A stretch of 64,000 nt of DNA from Bacteroides fragilis NCTC 9343 (GCF_000025985.1 NC_003228.3:496001-560000), one strand, 5' to 3'. Counted from the first letter of the stretch, positions 45,246 to 52,989 are shown. Program-made: numbers and translations. The notes: generated by a model not told the origin, from the letters alone.

Positions 45246-45536
45246 TTACTCAGTACTATTAAAGCGGTTAATAATGTTCTTCATATCTTGAAAGGATGTA
45301 ATCTTAAAGATTTCTGTTCCAATCTCAATATAGCCATTAATATTCTTATTTGGCTCTTTTTCAAACAACTCTTGAATTGATACTTCTAGTGCTATGGCAA
45401 TCTTCTCCAAAATGGCTACGGAAGGATTTCCATTAATATGGTTAGATAATCCTACTCTATTAATTCCCATTTTGTCAGCCAATGTCTGAACAGTCATTCC
45501 TTTTTCTTTGATAACTTCTTTTATTCGTAGTCCCAT
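45246..45536 (-). CDS. XRE-family transcriptional regulator
   Basis: 96 residues. HTH_3 domain: KGMTVQTLADKMGINRVGLSNHINGNPSVAILEKIAIAL (about 12-50), then ELFEKEPN and a C-terminal tail that may dimerise. Likely the repressor of the element. Divergent from the gene at 45708, with palindromic sequence and facing promoters between. Confidence 0.85.
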   Translation of the reverse strand: MGLRIKEVIKEKGMTVQTLADKMGINRVGLSNHINGNPSVAILEKIAIALEVSIQELFEKEPNKNINGYIEIGTEIFKITSFQDMKNIINRFNSTE

Positions 45537-45560
45537 AACTCTTCTTTTGTATTATGTATG

Positions 45561-45568
45561 CAAATATA
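45561..45568 (-). promoter_or_regulatory. Promoter -7 element of the XRE gene
   Basis: TATATTTG on the minus strand, 25 bases before the start codon. Confidence 0.55.
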
Positions 45569-45628
45569 CGTTTAGTTTTAAATTGTATATTGATTGCAAT
45601 ACATAAAAGAAGTTAATGTAGTTCTAAT

Positions 45629-45658
45629 AATATACATTTTTATTTTGATATGTATATT
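45629..45658. promoter_or_regulatory. Candidate operator of the XRE regulator
   Basis: A perfect 9-bp inverted repeat, AATATACAT and ATGTATATT, with a 12-base spacer. It covers the -33 region (TTTG at 45644-45647) of the rightward promoter. A related word GTATATTGA recurs near 45586. Confidence 0.5.
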
Positions 45659-45674
45659 GAAAGCGCTACATTTG
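45644..45674 (+). promoter_or_regulatory. Rightward promoter of the 45708 gene
   Basis: TTTG (45644-45647) and TACATTTG (45667-45674) with a 19-base gap: near-ideal Bacteroidetes promoter. Confidence 0.7.
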
Positions 45675-45707
45675 TAGTGTAATAAGTAATCAATAACACT
45701 ACGATTT

Positions 45708-46010
45708 ATGAGACGATACAATAAGCAACAAGTAATGAAAGATGCCCATAGATTATATGGTAGTGAGTTTCATAGAAAAGGTCGTTCTTGGAGTGAATGT
45801 CTGAGAGCAGCTTGGGGTTGGGAACATGATGCTGTTAGAGCTCGTGAAGAAAAAGCAGCAAAGCTTGATGCTATGATTGCAGGGAGCTGGATTGCACATA
45901 AAGAGGGAGTAGACCAAAGAAGAGATGAAAGAGCTTGGGAGAGAGGTCTCACAAGTGATGAAATATCAAAAGCAATGGGCTATGGTACTGGTCGATATTG
46001 TGGAGATTGA
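45708..46010 (+). CDS. Small basic protein, conserved in appearance
   Basis: 100 residues: MRRYNKQQVMKDAHRLY, then WSECLRAAWGWEHDAV. The R/K-rich helical N-terminus with a SECLRAAW core resembles short proteins often seen on Bacteroides elements, but I cannot name the family. It is the first gene to the right of the XRE control region, so it is probably under the repressor. Confidence 0.6.
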   Translation: MRRYNKQQVMKDAHRLYGSEFHRKGRSWSECLRAAWGWEHDAVRAREEKAAKLDAMIAGSWIAHKEGVDQRRDERAWERGLTSDEISKAMGYGTGRYCGD

Positions 46011-46011
46011 A

Positions 46012-46038
46012 ATATTCACTTCTGTAACTTTTGAATAT
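46012..46038. repeat. Palindromic site A (ATATTCAC-N11-TTGAATAT)
   Basis: 27 bases, arms of 8 with one mismatch, 11-base spacer. It starts one base after the stop of the 45708 gene and 81 bases before the tyrosine recombinase gene. Same geometry as sites B (48578-48604) and C (50310-50336). Confidence 0.55.
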
Positions 46039-46118
46039 GAATTGATTATCAGTGATTTAATGACAAATAGGTTTGTGTTAGATTCAAAAACGATAGATTT
46101 CCATTAAAAGAGAATATT

Positions 46119-46706
46119 ATGAGTTTAAAGAACAGTTATGTAACAAGTGATTATATAGAGTGGGACACAATGCTTTCGTTAGTCAGAAAGTTGTACCGTG
46201 ATAAGGAATACCGTTTTTCTCTATTGATTGGCTGTGGCTCTTTCTTCGGATTACGTATATCAGATATTCTCGCTCTTACGTGGTCTATGTTATTAAATGA
46301 TGAAAAGTTTGTTATCATAGAAAAGAAAACGGGAAAAAGACGTGAAATAAAAATCAATTCAAATTTTCAAAAACACATTGCTGATTGTTATACGGTTTTA
46401 GGTGTAACAGATAAAAATGAGAAGTGCTTCATTAGTCGCAAAAAGACGGTGTATTCTACACAAAGAATCAATGTGTTATTCAAGTCAATAAAAAACCAAT
46501 ATGGATTGAAGGTGGAACACTTTTCTACTCATTCAATGCGAAAAACATTTGGGCGCAAAGTTGTTGAGGCTGCTGGAGAAAATTCTGAATTTGCTCTCAT
46601 CAAACTATCAGAATTGTTTAATCATGCTGATGTAATGACTACACGTAGGTATTTGGGATTGCGGACAGAGGAATTACTTGAAACGTATGATATGTTGTCT
46701 TTTTAA
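46119..46706 (+). CDS. Short tyrosine recombinase (FimB-sized)
   Basis: 195 residues, only the catalytic domain, like FimB/FimE invertases. Catalytic residues: Arg in FFGLRISDILALTW (about 47), Lys in EKKTGKRREIKI (about 70), HSMRKTFG (His-x-x-Arg, about 138-141), NHADVMTTRRYLG (His and Tyr nucleophile, about 168-180). No N-terminal core-binding domain is present. It lies between site A and a large folded region. It could invert, insert or excise local DNA; a role in moving the whole element is less likely, as the serine recombinase covers that. Confidence 0.85.
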   Translation: MSLKNSYVTSDYIEWDTMLSLVRKLYRDKEYRFSLLIGCGSFFGLRISDILALTWSMLLNDEKFVIIEKKTGKRREIKINSNFQKHIADCYTVLGVTDKNEKCFISRKKTVYSTQRINVLFKSIKNQYGLKVEHFSTHSMRKTFGRKVVEAAGENSEFALIKLSELFNHADVMTTRRYLGLRTEELLETYDMLSF

Positions 46707-46771
46707 TCAGAGAATAGTTCTTTTACATTAAAATAAGCCGTTCACAGATAACGTTTTCGCTGAACTTTTAC

Positions 46772-46779
46772 TATTTTTG
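46772..46779 (+). promoter_or_regulatory. -7 element of the candidate structured RNA
   Basis: TATTTTTG on the plus strand; predicted transcript start about 46786. No clear -33 word. Confidence 0.4.
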
Positions 46780-46783
46780 TACC

Positions 46784-47010
46784 GTTGCAAATAGCAACTA
46801 CATAATTTAGGAAGCGTTTAGCTATTCTGCATTAGTGAATCTCGACAACTCACCATGTGGCAGGAATAACGGAAAACGTTCTCCTTAGGTTTGTTATATA
46901 TGTTTCCAACAATATATACTGCCTAAGGTGTGAGCGACTTTTTCTTATTCGTCACAGGGCAGTCGAGAGCCTACTAATGGGATAAGTTAAGTTGGCTCAC
47001 ACTTCTTTTT
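46784..47010 (+). ncRNA. Candidate structured RNA or folded DNA site
   Basis: A dense set of complementary helices: a 5' hairpin GTTGC/GCAAC (46784-46798); P1 CATTAGT (46830-46836) with ACTAATG (46973-46979); P2 TCTCGAC (46840-46846) with GTCGAGA (46962-46968); P3 TGTGGC+GAATAA (46856-46869) with TTATTC+GTCACA (46945-46956); P4 CCTTAGG with CCTAAGG (46883-46889, 46922-46928); P5 TATATAT (46895-46901) with 46912-46918. CTCAC (46849-46853) can pair with GTGAG (46930-46934) as a pseudoknot. A rival helix GTGTGAGC (46928-46935) with GCTCACAC (46995-47002) is followed by TTCTTTTT. I do not recognise a known class. Confidence 0.6.
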
Positions 47011-47060
47011 ATAAACCTAAAAAACATACTGATAGAGCCAAAGGTGTTTATTTTAATATG

Positions 47061-48479
47061 ATGAAACACATTGTTAATCTTTGCTTTTTTTTTAGTCTGT
47101 TATCTTTGAACATGTATGCAGATAATTGGGATTTTGTGGATATGGGAGTTCGTGCCGATAATGGAGATATTCTTTATTGGTCAACAGGAGATATGGTCTT
47201 GTTACAAAACGGAGAAATTAAAATTGCTGACTATGGAGAATTTGGCAGTCAGTTTGGTTGGGGGGATATAACAGGAAAAGTAACGGGGGATAATTTGAAT
47301 GATTATGGTGGAGTCAATTCTCTTAAAGAAATATCAGGTAATAAAGATTATGATATTGTAAGAGCGAAATTAGGAAAACCATATCGATTACCTACATATA
47401 CAGAAATAGACCGATTATTTAAGAATTGCTCAGAGGAGTTTGTGAAAATTCCACGTAAATTGAATAGTGTGGATGAAAATGGAGTGCCATTATGGTTGCA
47501 AGGTCAATGGATGTGGCAGCATGTTATCCATACTCAGAAAAGAACGTTTGGAGGATGGCTTTCTGTTAAGATAGATGGTTTATTAGTAAATGTGCTTTCA
47601 TCTGAAGGTAAGGTCTTATTTGAAGGGTTGTATAGTTATTCTAACGGTGTATTGAAATTTTGGGATTTTACTCTTTATTTGGATATGGATAGGAAGCTGA
47701 TAAAAGATAATAGGGGTGAGTATTTTAAAAAAGTTTCAAGTCAATCCAACTCAATGGAAATTTGTGGTTACATGCTTACAAGCAAAATAAACGGTAATAA
47801 ATTATTTTTTCCTGTATCACATTCATATAGTGCAGTAAATACGGGAAGTGGTGTTTTAATTATGAACAATAACCAAAAGCTAAGTTATTGGACAGGAACA
47901 TTATACAATGACGATTTTCGATATGCTGCATCGCTGATGTTTGCATCTGATGGGTGGGGGATAGGGTATCAAAAAAGAAGTTCGCACTTTCGTATAAAAG
48001 CAGTCAAGGGTGGGAATGGTTCTGTAAATTCATTACAATCAATATCCACAAAAATAAAAAGTAATGATAACAAGGTAATATCTTCCGAAATTAATAGAAA
48101 GGAGGGGCATTTGGAACAATCAGTTACAGAATATAGCTTCTCAATCTCCTATTCTTTTGGAGGGAGACAATCGGTTGCAAAGCCTCAATATTCGGGAGGT
48201 GAATCAGGTTTACCCCGTTTCTTTATGAAGAACGTAAAGTACCCTACTTTAGCACAAGAAAGTAATATTAAAGGGAAAGTTGTAGTACAATTTCTTGTAA
48301 ACGAGGATGGTAGTTTATCTAATTTTAAAATTGTTCAGAGTGTACATCAATCCCTTGATAACGAAGTTTTGCGTGTACTTATGTTATTACCTGAATTTAT
48401 TCCTGCATCAGATGAAAAAGGTAATCCTATCAAAGCGTATGCCACAATTTCTTTTACCTTCGAAACAGGTTATCTGTAA
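47061..48479 (+). CDS. Exported protein with C-terminal TonB domain
   Basis: 472 residues from the ATG at 47061, giving a signal peptide (FFFSLLSLNMYA). The middle resembles a formylglycine-type or Fibrobacter-major-paralogue domain (YRLPTYTEIDRLF; LSYWTGTLYND), by pattern only. The last 85 residues are a TonB C-terminal domain (YPTLAQESNIKGKVVVQF, VNEDGSLSNFKIV). There is no membrane anchor at the N-terminus as in classical TonB. It follows the candidate RNA, which forms its leader. A cargo gene of the element; function unknown. Confidence 0.65.
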   Translation: MKHIVNLCFFFSLLSLNMYADNWDFVDMGVRADNGDILYWSTGDMVLLQNGEIKIADYGEFGSQFGWGDITGKVTGDNLNDYGGVNSLKEISGNKDYDIVRAKLGKPYRLPTYTEIDRLFKNCSEEFVKIPRKLNSVDENGVPLWLQGQWMWQHVIHTQKRTFGGWLSVKIDGLLVNVLSSEGKVLFEGLYSYSNGVLKFWDFTLYLDMDRKLIKDNRGEYFKKVSSQSNSMEICGYMLTSKINGNKLFFPVSHSYSAVNTGSGVLIMNNNQKLSYWTGTLYNDDFRYAASLMFASDGWGIGYQKRSSHFRIKAVKGGNGSVNSLQSISTKIKSNDNKVISSEINRKEGHLEQSVTEYSFSISYSFGGRQSVAKPQYSGGESGLPRFFMKNVKYPTLAQESNIKGKVVVQFLVNEDGSLSNFKIVQSVHQSLDNEVLRVLMLLPEFIPASDEKGNPIKAYATISFTFETGYL

Positions 48480-48541
48480 TGGAGTTATTGATACAACTAA
48501 ACAATCAAGTAGTAAAGACTTCAAGAAGAAGTGAGAGTGTT

Positions 48542-48570
48542 AAGCGGTGGTATTTTCCACCGCTTGTTTA
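48542..48570. terminator. Hairpin after the TonB-domain gene
   Basis: AAGCGGTGG (48542-48550) pairs with CCACCGCTT (48557-48565); the tail GTTTATAAG is only partly T-rich. Confidence 0.55.
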
Positions 48571-48577
48571 TAAGATA

Positions 48578-48604
48578 ATATTCACAAATCTTGGGAGTGA
48601 ATAT
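48578..48604. repeat. Palindromic site B (ATATTCAC-N11-GTGAATAT)
   Basis: Perfect 8-bp arms with an 11-base spacer; with flanking bases the arms extend to 10. It overlaps the stop codon of the GIY-YIG gene and lies between two convergent genes, where an operator is unlikely. Confidence 0.6.
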
Positions 48605-49950
48605 TATGAGTTATTTACCTCATTCACAATCTCATTTACTATTTTTCTAATGGTAGAATATTGAGCTTTAAAAAATTCACGTTTATCATTTAGCCTATAT
48701 TTTTCCAATTTTTGATGTATAAGTTTTTCGGCTAAAACACAATCAACAGTCTCAAATTCTTCAGCAACTAAATATTTATCTGGAACACCAGTACTATATA
48801 ATTCTTTAGCTCTAGTCTCAGTTTCTCTTCTAGTTAATCCTACTTTAAAAATATCTTTGTCATGAGAAGCATTTCTCATGATATATATATATCCTTTGTT
48901 TTTAGAGTTTATCAACGGTTTTAGATTATTCGTTATTTTAATAGGTTCATTGGTTACTTCATGCCATGTTTTAAGAACACTCACCCAAGTTTTTCCATGA
49001 ATTGTGTTACCATTTTTGTCTTCACCTATTTCGTTTGATTTAAGTATCTTCCAAAAACCGTCAGATTCAAGTTTAAAACTTTCATTGTATGTTATAGTTT
49101 GAGAAGCATAATTTTCTCTCTGTTTTTTTAAGCACCAAACGTCTCTTTTTCTTAGTTCATAAGATGGCGGAACAAGTTTGTCTCTTTTAAAAATCTTTGG
49201 TTTATTAGGTTCAGTACCTAAAATAGTTGTATGTTCTTCTAATATTAAATTTTCTTCATAATTTTCTATATATGATAAAAGATGGATACAAAGTCTTCCT
49301 ACCTCAAATAAAGGAACATAATTTTTTGTTTTCTCTTTTATTTCATTATAGATTTGTTCCCACTGTTCAGATGGAAACTTATTATCTCGATACATAAAAG
49401 CTTCTAAGTCATCGGTTGTTGTATCAAAAGCGTTACCCAAATCTTTTTGTACATACTTGGCTTCTAATTCTAAAGTTTCAATATTAAAACGAAGGAGAAT
49501 AAAAGTTTTCCAATATTCTTTATTTTCCCAAAAACGAATTTTTTCCATTTTGCTCTCTGGAGAAGGTTGTATTTCTTGCTTACTTGGGAAGCGCATTAAT
49601 TCAGTAATCTTGGGTATATTTACATCAGAGTTTTTCTCTCCAGCGAGAATTATCACAGATATTTCATTTACTCTTTTAATAATTGAAACCCCTCCGATTA
49701 TATATTTAATATCTTTGTTCTCTAATGCAAAATCAATATCAATCGGATTATTTGTTACATTGAAATTATATATAGTATTATCTTCAAATGCTTTAACTGA
49801 CTCGTCTAAATTGGGACAATCTGTGGATGTTACATAATCTATAAAGTCAACAAAATCAATCAAAAAATCTTCTTCTTCAAGCAATAAAAAAGTATTTAAT
49901 TCAGCTTGATAACTGAAAAAAGCTTCCATAACATTAAATGAGGATGGCAT
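48604..49950 (-). CDS. GIY-YIG (T5orf172-type) protein, downstream part of a frameshifted gene
   Basis: 448 residues in this frame. The C-terminal 100 residues carry a T5orf172/MUG113-type GIY-YIG nuclease domain: GYIYIMRNASHDKDIFKVGL (about 354-373), RAKELYSTGVPDKY, then EKLIHQKLEKYR and KREFF. The N-terminal 350 residues are unknown. The frame opens at 49950, but coding continues upstream without a start to a TAG near 50075; the true N-terminus lies in another frame at 50052-50210, joined by one added A in an A7 run (50068-50074). Intact length would be about 535 residues. Such nucleases occur in defence and homing contexts. Confidence 0.75.
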   Translation of the reverse strand: MPSSFNVMEAFFSYQAELNTFLLLEEEDFLIDFVDFIDYVTSTDCPNLDESVKAFEDNTIYNFNVTNNPIDIDFALENKDIKYIIGGVSIIKRVNEISVIILAGEKNSDVNIPKITELMRFPSKQEIQPSPESKMEKIRFWENKEYWKTFILLRFNIETLELEAKYVQKDLGNAFDTTTDDLEAFMYRDNKFPSEQWEQIYNEIKEKTKNYVPLFEVGRLCIHLLSYIENYEENLILEEHTTILGTEPNKPKIFKRDKLVPPSYELRKRDVWCLKKQRENYASQTITYNESFKLESDGFWKILKSNEIGEDKNGNTIHGKTWVSVLKTWHEVTNEPIKITNNLKPLINSKNKGYIYIMRNASHDKDIFKVGLTRRETETRAKELYSTGVPDKYLVAEEFETVDCVLAEKLIHQKLEKYRLNDKREFFKAQYSTIRKIVNEIVNEVNNS

Positions 49951-50051
49951 TGTTCTTAAGCCAGTATTCCAAGCTCTTGAGTTAAATTCTTCTAAATAAT
50001 ATCTTAGGTCTTGGTCTATATAAAGTCCAGCACCATTTTTTTGTTGAGCTT

Positions 50052-50210
50052 CTAAAATAGCAATAGCTTTTTTTGTCTAAGAGAGAAATCTTTTCTATGT
50101 TCATCTGTTTGATGTCTATCCAATGACTTTAGGATTTTGTCATATCTTGGATTATCTTTTGTGGGTAATGCTATCATATTAAGAAAGCTCATTCTGTCAC
50201 TTCGCGTCAT
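50052..50210 (-). pseudogene. N-terminal segment of the GIY-YIG gene, out of frame
   Basis: ATG at 50210 opens 52 codons (MTRSDRMSFLNMIALPTKDN at the start) that stop at 50052. One extra A in the run at 50068-50074 joins KDFSLRQKK to AIAILEAQQKNGAGLYID and so to the long frame. Confidence 0.65.
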
Positions 50211-50521
50211 AGTTAATTAATATTAGAAGTTAATTCAATGCTAATATAGGTTTTTTTTTGAAGATTCCTCGTCAAAAGAACTGCAACTTGAAAATAAAAT
50301 GATTATGTGATATTCACAAAGAATATAAGTGAATATTGTGATTTGATGTATGTTGTTGATTAATAATGTTTTATGCTGTTTGTGGAAAATGGAGGTAAAA
50401 TTGATATTCACTTTTATCCAATAAGCTATCTTTTTGAATATAAGTCGATGGCTATCAAAGATGATTTCTTGTAGCCATACAATATAATTCATATCTTTAC
50501 GGCAGTCTAAATGCTGTTAAT
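50211..50521. other. Divergent intergenic region
   Basis: 311 bases between the GIY-YIG gene and the 50522 gene. It contains site C and the extra half-sites, and a TATCTTTA word near 50493 that could be the -7 element of the rightward gene. No convincing gene. Confidence 0.45.
50310..50336. repeat. Palindromic site C (ATATTCAC-N11-GTGAATAT)
   Basis: Perfect arms, 11-base spacer, identical to site B in both arms and in the first three spacer bases. A related pair of half-sites (ATATTCAC 50404-50411 and TTGAATAT 50434-50441) lies 68 bases to the right with a 22-base spacer. Confidence 0.6.
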
Positions 50522-51664
50522 ATGATATTATCACAAGAAGAAAAAGAATACTTTCAATTATTCAATGATATGATTGTGGCTCTATATGCGGATAATACTG
50601 TAGAGCCACTTAAAGATATTTGCCGCCAATGTATAGCAAAAGAGGCTGAGATATTTTCAAGTATGTCAAAGCACTTGGAGAAGATGCGTAAAAGGAATAA
50701 TGATATTCAAAATGCTCAGTATCTAAAAAACTTGGTTAATGGTGTTATATCTATGCTTGGCAATGAAAATATTGTTCTATATGACAATATTGAAGAGTTG
50801 GATGTGGAGCTTAGAAGACAAATAAAAATAAGTCTTGCAACCTTTAAAAGTCTTGATAATGAGTTTGTGAAGAACAAACCTATAGAAGCTATTTGCCAGT
50901 ATATTTATGAAAATTCATTTCTTAAAGAATTGGATGCTAGATTGATACTTGGATTAAAGAAATTGTATTCGGATGTCAATGCGATTGGTAAAGACGATAA
51001 AGATGTTCTAATTATATTCATAAAATACTTCTTATATGATATGCAGCATAAGGTTAAGTATAACTATATCAATATGCTAATTATCGAAAATCAGGAGCAG
51101 CCAATTATAGAAGATAAAGCAAATACACTACAATCATTCCTCTTCTATGCCCAAAGAACAGCAGGTATTTGTTATAAGAAGATTGTTGTTAATGAAGCGA
51201 TTTTGCTTAATGATGATGCTATTGTTGAAATTGAAAAAGAGGCTTCTGTCGGTAGTTCATCATCCAAAGATATATCTAATGAAAAAAACAAAGTTGGTAT
51301 AGAGATAGATAAGGAGAAAATATTAGAAAAATTGTGCCCTTCTTTTAACAATCGTGAGCAAGTTAAGAAAATACTTGAAAAAGTAGATGAAAGGTTTGAA
51401 ATAAGCAGCGGTGAGTGTTCAAAACTGGATATAGCTACTCTTTGCCTTATACTGAAAGAAAAGTGCAGCTTATTCAACAAGAATATGAGGAACTTTTCAG
51501 ACTTTAAAGAATATGTCTGCTTATATTATGGAGTTGTTAATCCTTCTTATAAGAAAAATGATTGTATTGTTAGTAAGGGTTCAAGTCTTTCTCGTTTCGA
51601 TGAATTATATAATGATAATGGGGCTTTTTGGAATTTATACTTGCGCAAGAATAACCAATTTTGA
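50522..51664 (+). CDS. Hypothetical protein of the integrated element
   Basis: 380 residues, no signal peptide or membrane segment, mostly helical and rich in Lys, Asn and Ile. MILSQEEKEYFQLFNDMIVA opens it; the C-terminal 100 residues (LDIATLCLILKEKCSLF, NFSDFKEYVCLYYG) look like a compact domain. I do not recognise it. Alone on the plus strand between the GIY-YIG gene and the Rep module. Confidence 0.6.
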   Translation: MILSQEEKEYFQLFNDMIVALYADNTVEPLKDICRQCIAKEAEIFSSMSKHLEKMRKRNNDIQNAQYLKNLVNGVISMLGNENIVLYDNIEELDVELRRQIKISLATFKSLDNEFVKNKPIEAICQYIYENSFLKELDARLILGLKKLYSDVNAIGKDDKDVLIIFIKYFLYDMQHKVKYNYINMLIIENQEQPIIEDKANTLQSFLFYAQRTAGICYKKIVVNEAILLNDDAIVEIEKEASVGSSSSKDISNEKNKVGIEIDKEKILEKLCPSFNNREQVKKILEKVDERFEISSGECSKLDIATLCLILKEKCSLFNKNMRNFSDFKEYVCLYYGVVNPSYKKNDCIVSKGSSLSRFDELYNDNGAFWNLYLRKNNQF

Positions 51665-51670
51665 TATAAT

Positions 51671-51740
51671 GTGCGGAAGTGCGGAGGCGCGGAGTAGGTT
51701 TATTGCAGTTGCTAACTTGATTCCGCATTCCGCATATCCG
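51671..51740 (+). repeat. Iteron-like GCGGA repeats
   Basis: Three exact 8-base units GTGCGGAA, GTGCGGAG, GCGCGGAG (51671-51694), then inverted units ATTCCGC, ATTCCGC, ATATCCG (51720-51740). Placed about 170 bases past the Rep-like gene's stop; a possible initiator-binding site. Confidence 0.5.
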
Positions 51741-51775
51741 AAGTTAATACTATATTGAATTGATATAATGAAAAT

Positions 51776-51823
51776 AAGTGTATCACTTTATATCTGTAAG
51801 AGGATATTCTGATACACTTTTAA
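51776..51823. terminator. Hairpin, possible terminator
   Basis: AAGTGTATCA (51776-51785) pairs with TGATACACTT (51810-51819), then TTTAATTTT. It lies between the convergent 50522 and Rep-like genes. Confidence 0.5.
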
Positions 51824-51908
51824 TTTTCAATATATAGTTTTTAAAGTTATACTCTTAAGTAGCTTTTTCGTTGTTTTTGAATGAGTTATCATTGAAATAC
51901 TGCCGTCG

Positions 51909-52805
51909 TCAGGGGTGGTTGTTATACCCCTCTAATAAGAGATTTGCCCAATCTATTGGCTTTTCTTCTTTCTCAAATCTAATGAGACTGTTTAAGGTGT
52001 AGCCAAATAGTCTTGATAGAAATTTCTTATCAATTAAAGAGTAGAATGATAATTCATGCCTGTTTTTTGTTATATAGTCCCTTATTTCTTCGTTATTGAG
52101 ATGAACTTCCAAGCGATGTAATTTTGATGGATTGTTATAGTAGTCATCTATGTACCTTTTATCTGAACTATTGGCTATTTCCGTTTTTTTATTATATGCA
52201 ATAAGGGTACTACCTTTGCTTTTGTCTTTAATCGCCTTTTTCTGTTTAATATTGACGGTTAAGTATTTATCCTTGTCCATGTTGCCGCTAGAGGTGTAAG
52301 TTATTTCAGGGCGGTCTTGTTTGCGGTCTATAATTCTTTTCCCATTCAGGATTGTCGTTATTTGCGGATTTCGGATAAGCCTTCGTATTAGTCGGGCTAT
52401 GTCTATTGACATATCCAAGCATAAGTCTAAGGTCGTTATATTGTGCAATTCTAGTCCCAAATTGCTTTCTATGAAATCTAGATAGTATATTTCATCTGTA
52501 TATAAGACACGGTTAGAAATACTAATCCATGCTTTATTATATCCATTGGTGTGTATATTGCTTGCCTCTTCATCATCGTTGATACCAAGCCTTAATTCTC
52601 CAAATAGTTTATCTTTTCCCATATCGTCATAACGAATTTCGTAGACGAACTTAAAATGCTTGCCTTGTATTCTCCGCAGATAGAAGTACATAAAATCAAT
52701 TTCTTCTCCTACTTCCTTTGTTTTGATGATATTAATATTGTACGGTTCTTTGATTTCATAACATAACCGTAGCATATCTATATTCAATCCATATACCTTA
52801 TTCAT
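51909..52805 (-). CDS. Replication-initiator-like protein
   Basis: 298 residues from the ATG at 52805, which overlaps the end of the upstream small gene (frame open to 52850). The pattern resembles rolling-circle Rep or phage replication-initiation factors: early GLNIDMLRLCYEI, a middle TTLDLCLDMSID, and AYNKKTEIANSSDKRYID with an E/Y-containing YNK motif, then LHRLEVHLNNEEI. The catalytic Tyr cannot be fixed by eye. With the iteron-like repeats it suggests the element can replicate when excised. Confidence 0.55.
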   Translation of the reverse strand: MNKVYGLNIDMLRLCYEIKEPYNINIIKTKEVGEEIDFMYFYLRRIQGKHFKFVYEIRYDDMGKDKLFGELRLGINDDEEASNIHTNGYNKAWISISNRVLYTDEIYYLDFIESNLGLELHNITTLDLCLDMSIDIARLIRRLIRNPQITTILNGKRIIDRKQDRPEITYTSSGNMDKDKYLTVNIKQKKAIKDKSKGSTLIAYNKKTEIANSSDKRYIDDYYNNPSKLHRLEVHLNNEEIRDYITKNRHELSFYSLIDKKFLSRLFGYTLNSLIRFEKEEKPIDWANLLLEGYNNHP

Positions 52806-52989
52806 GTTCTTCAATTTTATTTTCGTTATTATTGGGCTGGTTTGGAACATTAGTCCAGTACTTTTTTAGTCCGTTAGAAATAGCCTGTGTATGTGTTGCT
52901 GATTTGGTTCTGCCTTTTAGGCTTTGGCTAATCTTTTGTTTAGTGGTATCATCCAATTGACGATACTGCCTTTTGTAATTGTTATCCAT
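52798..52989 (-). CDS. Small NUMOD3-like protein
   Basis: 63 residues: KQKISQSLKGRTKSATHTQA is close to the NUMOD3 DNA-binding motif of homing endonucleases, also found as free-standing small proteins. Overlaps the Rep-like gene by eight bases, so both are in one operon. Possibly a DNA-binding helper of replication or mobilization (inference). Confidence 0.6.
   Translation of the reverse strand: MDNNYKRQYRQLDDTTKQKISQSLKGRTKSATHTQAISNGLKKYWTNVPNQPNNNENKIEEHE

Noticed and set aside
50241-50492. 83-codon frame in the divergent region left of 50522
   Set aside because: AT-rich, contains site C and promoter-like words; Ile/Phe-rich translation typical of chance.
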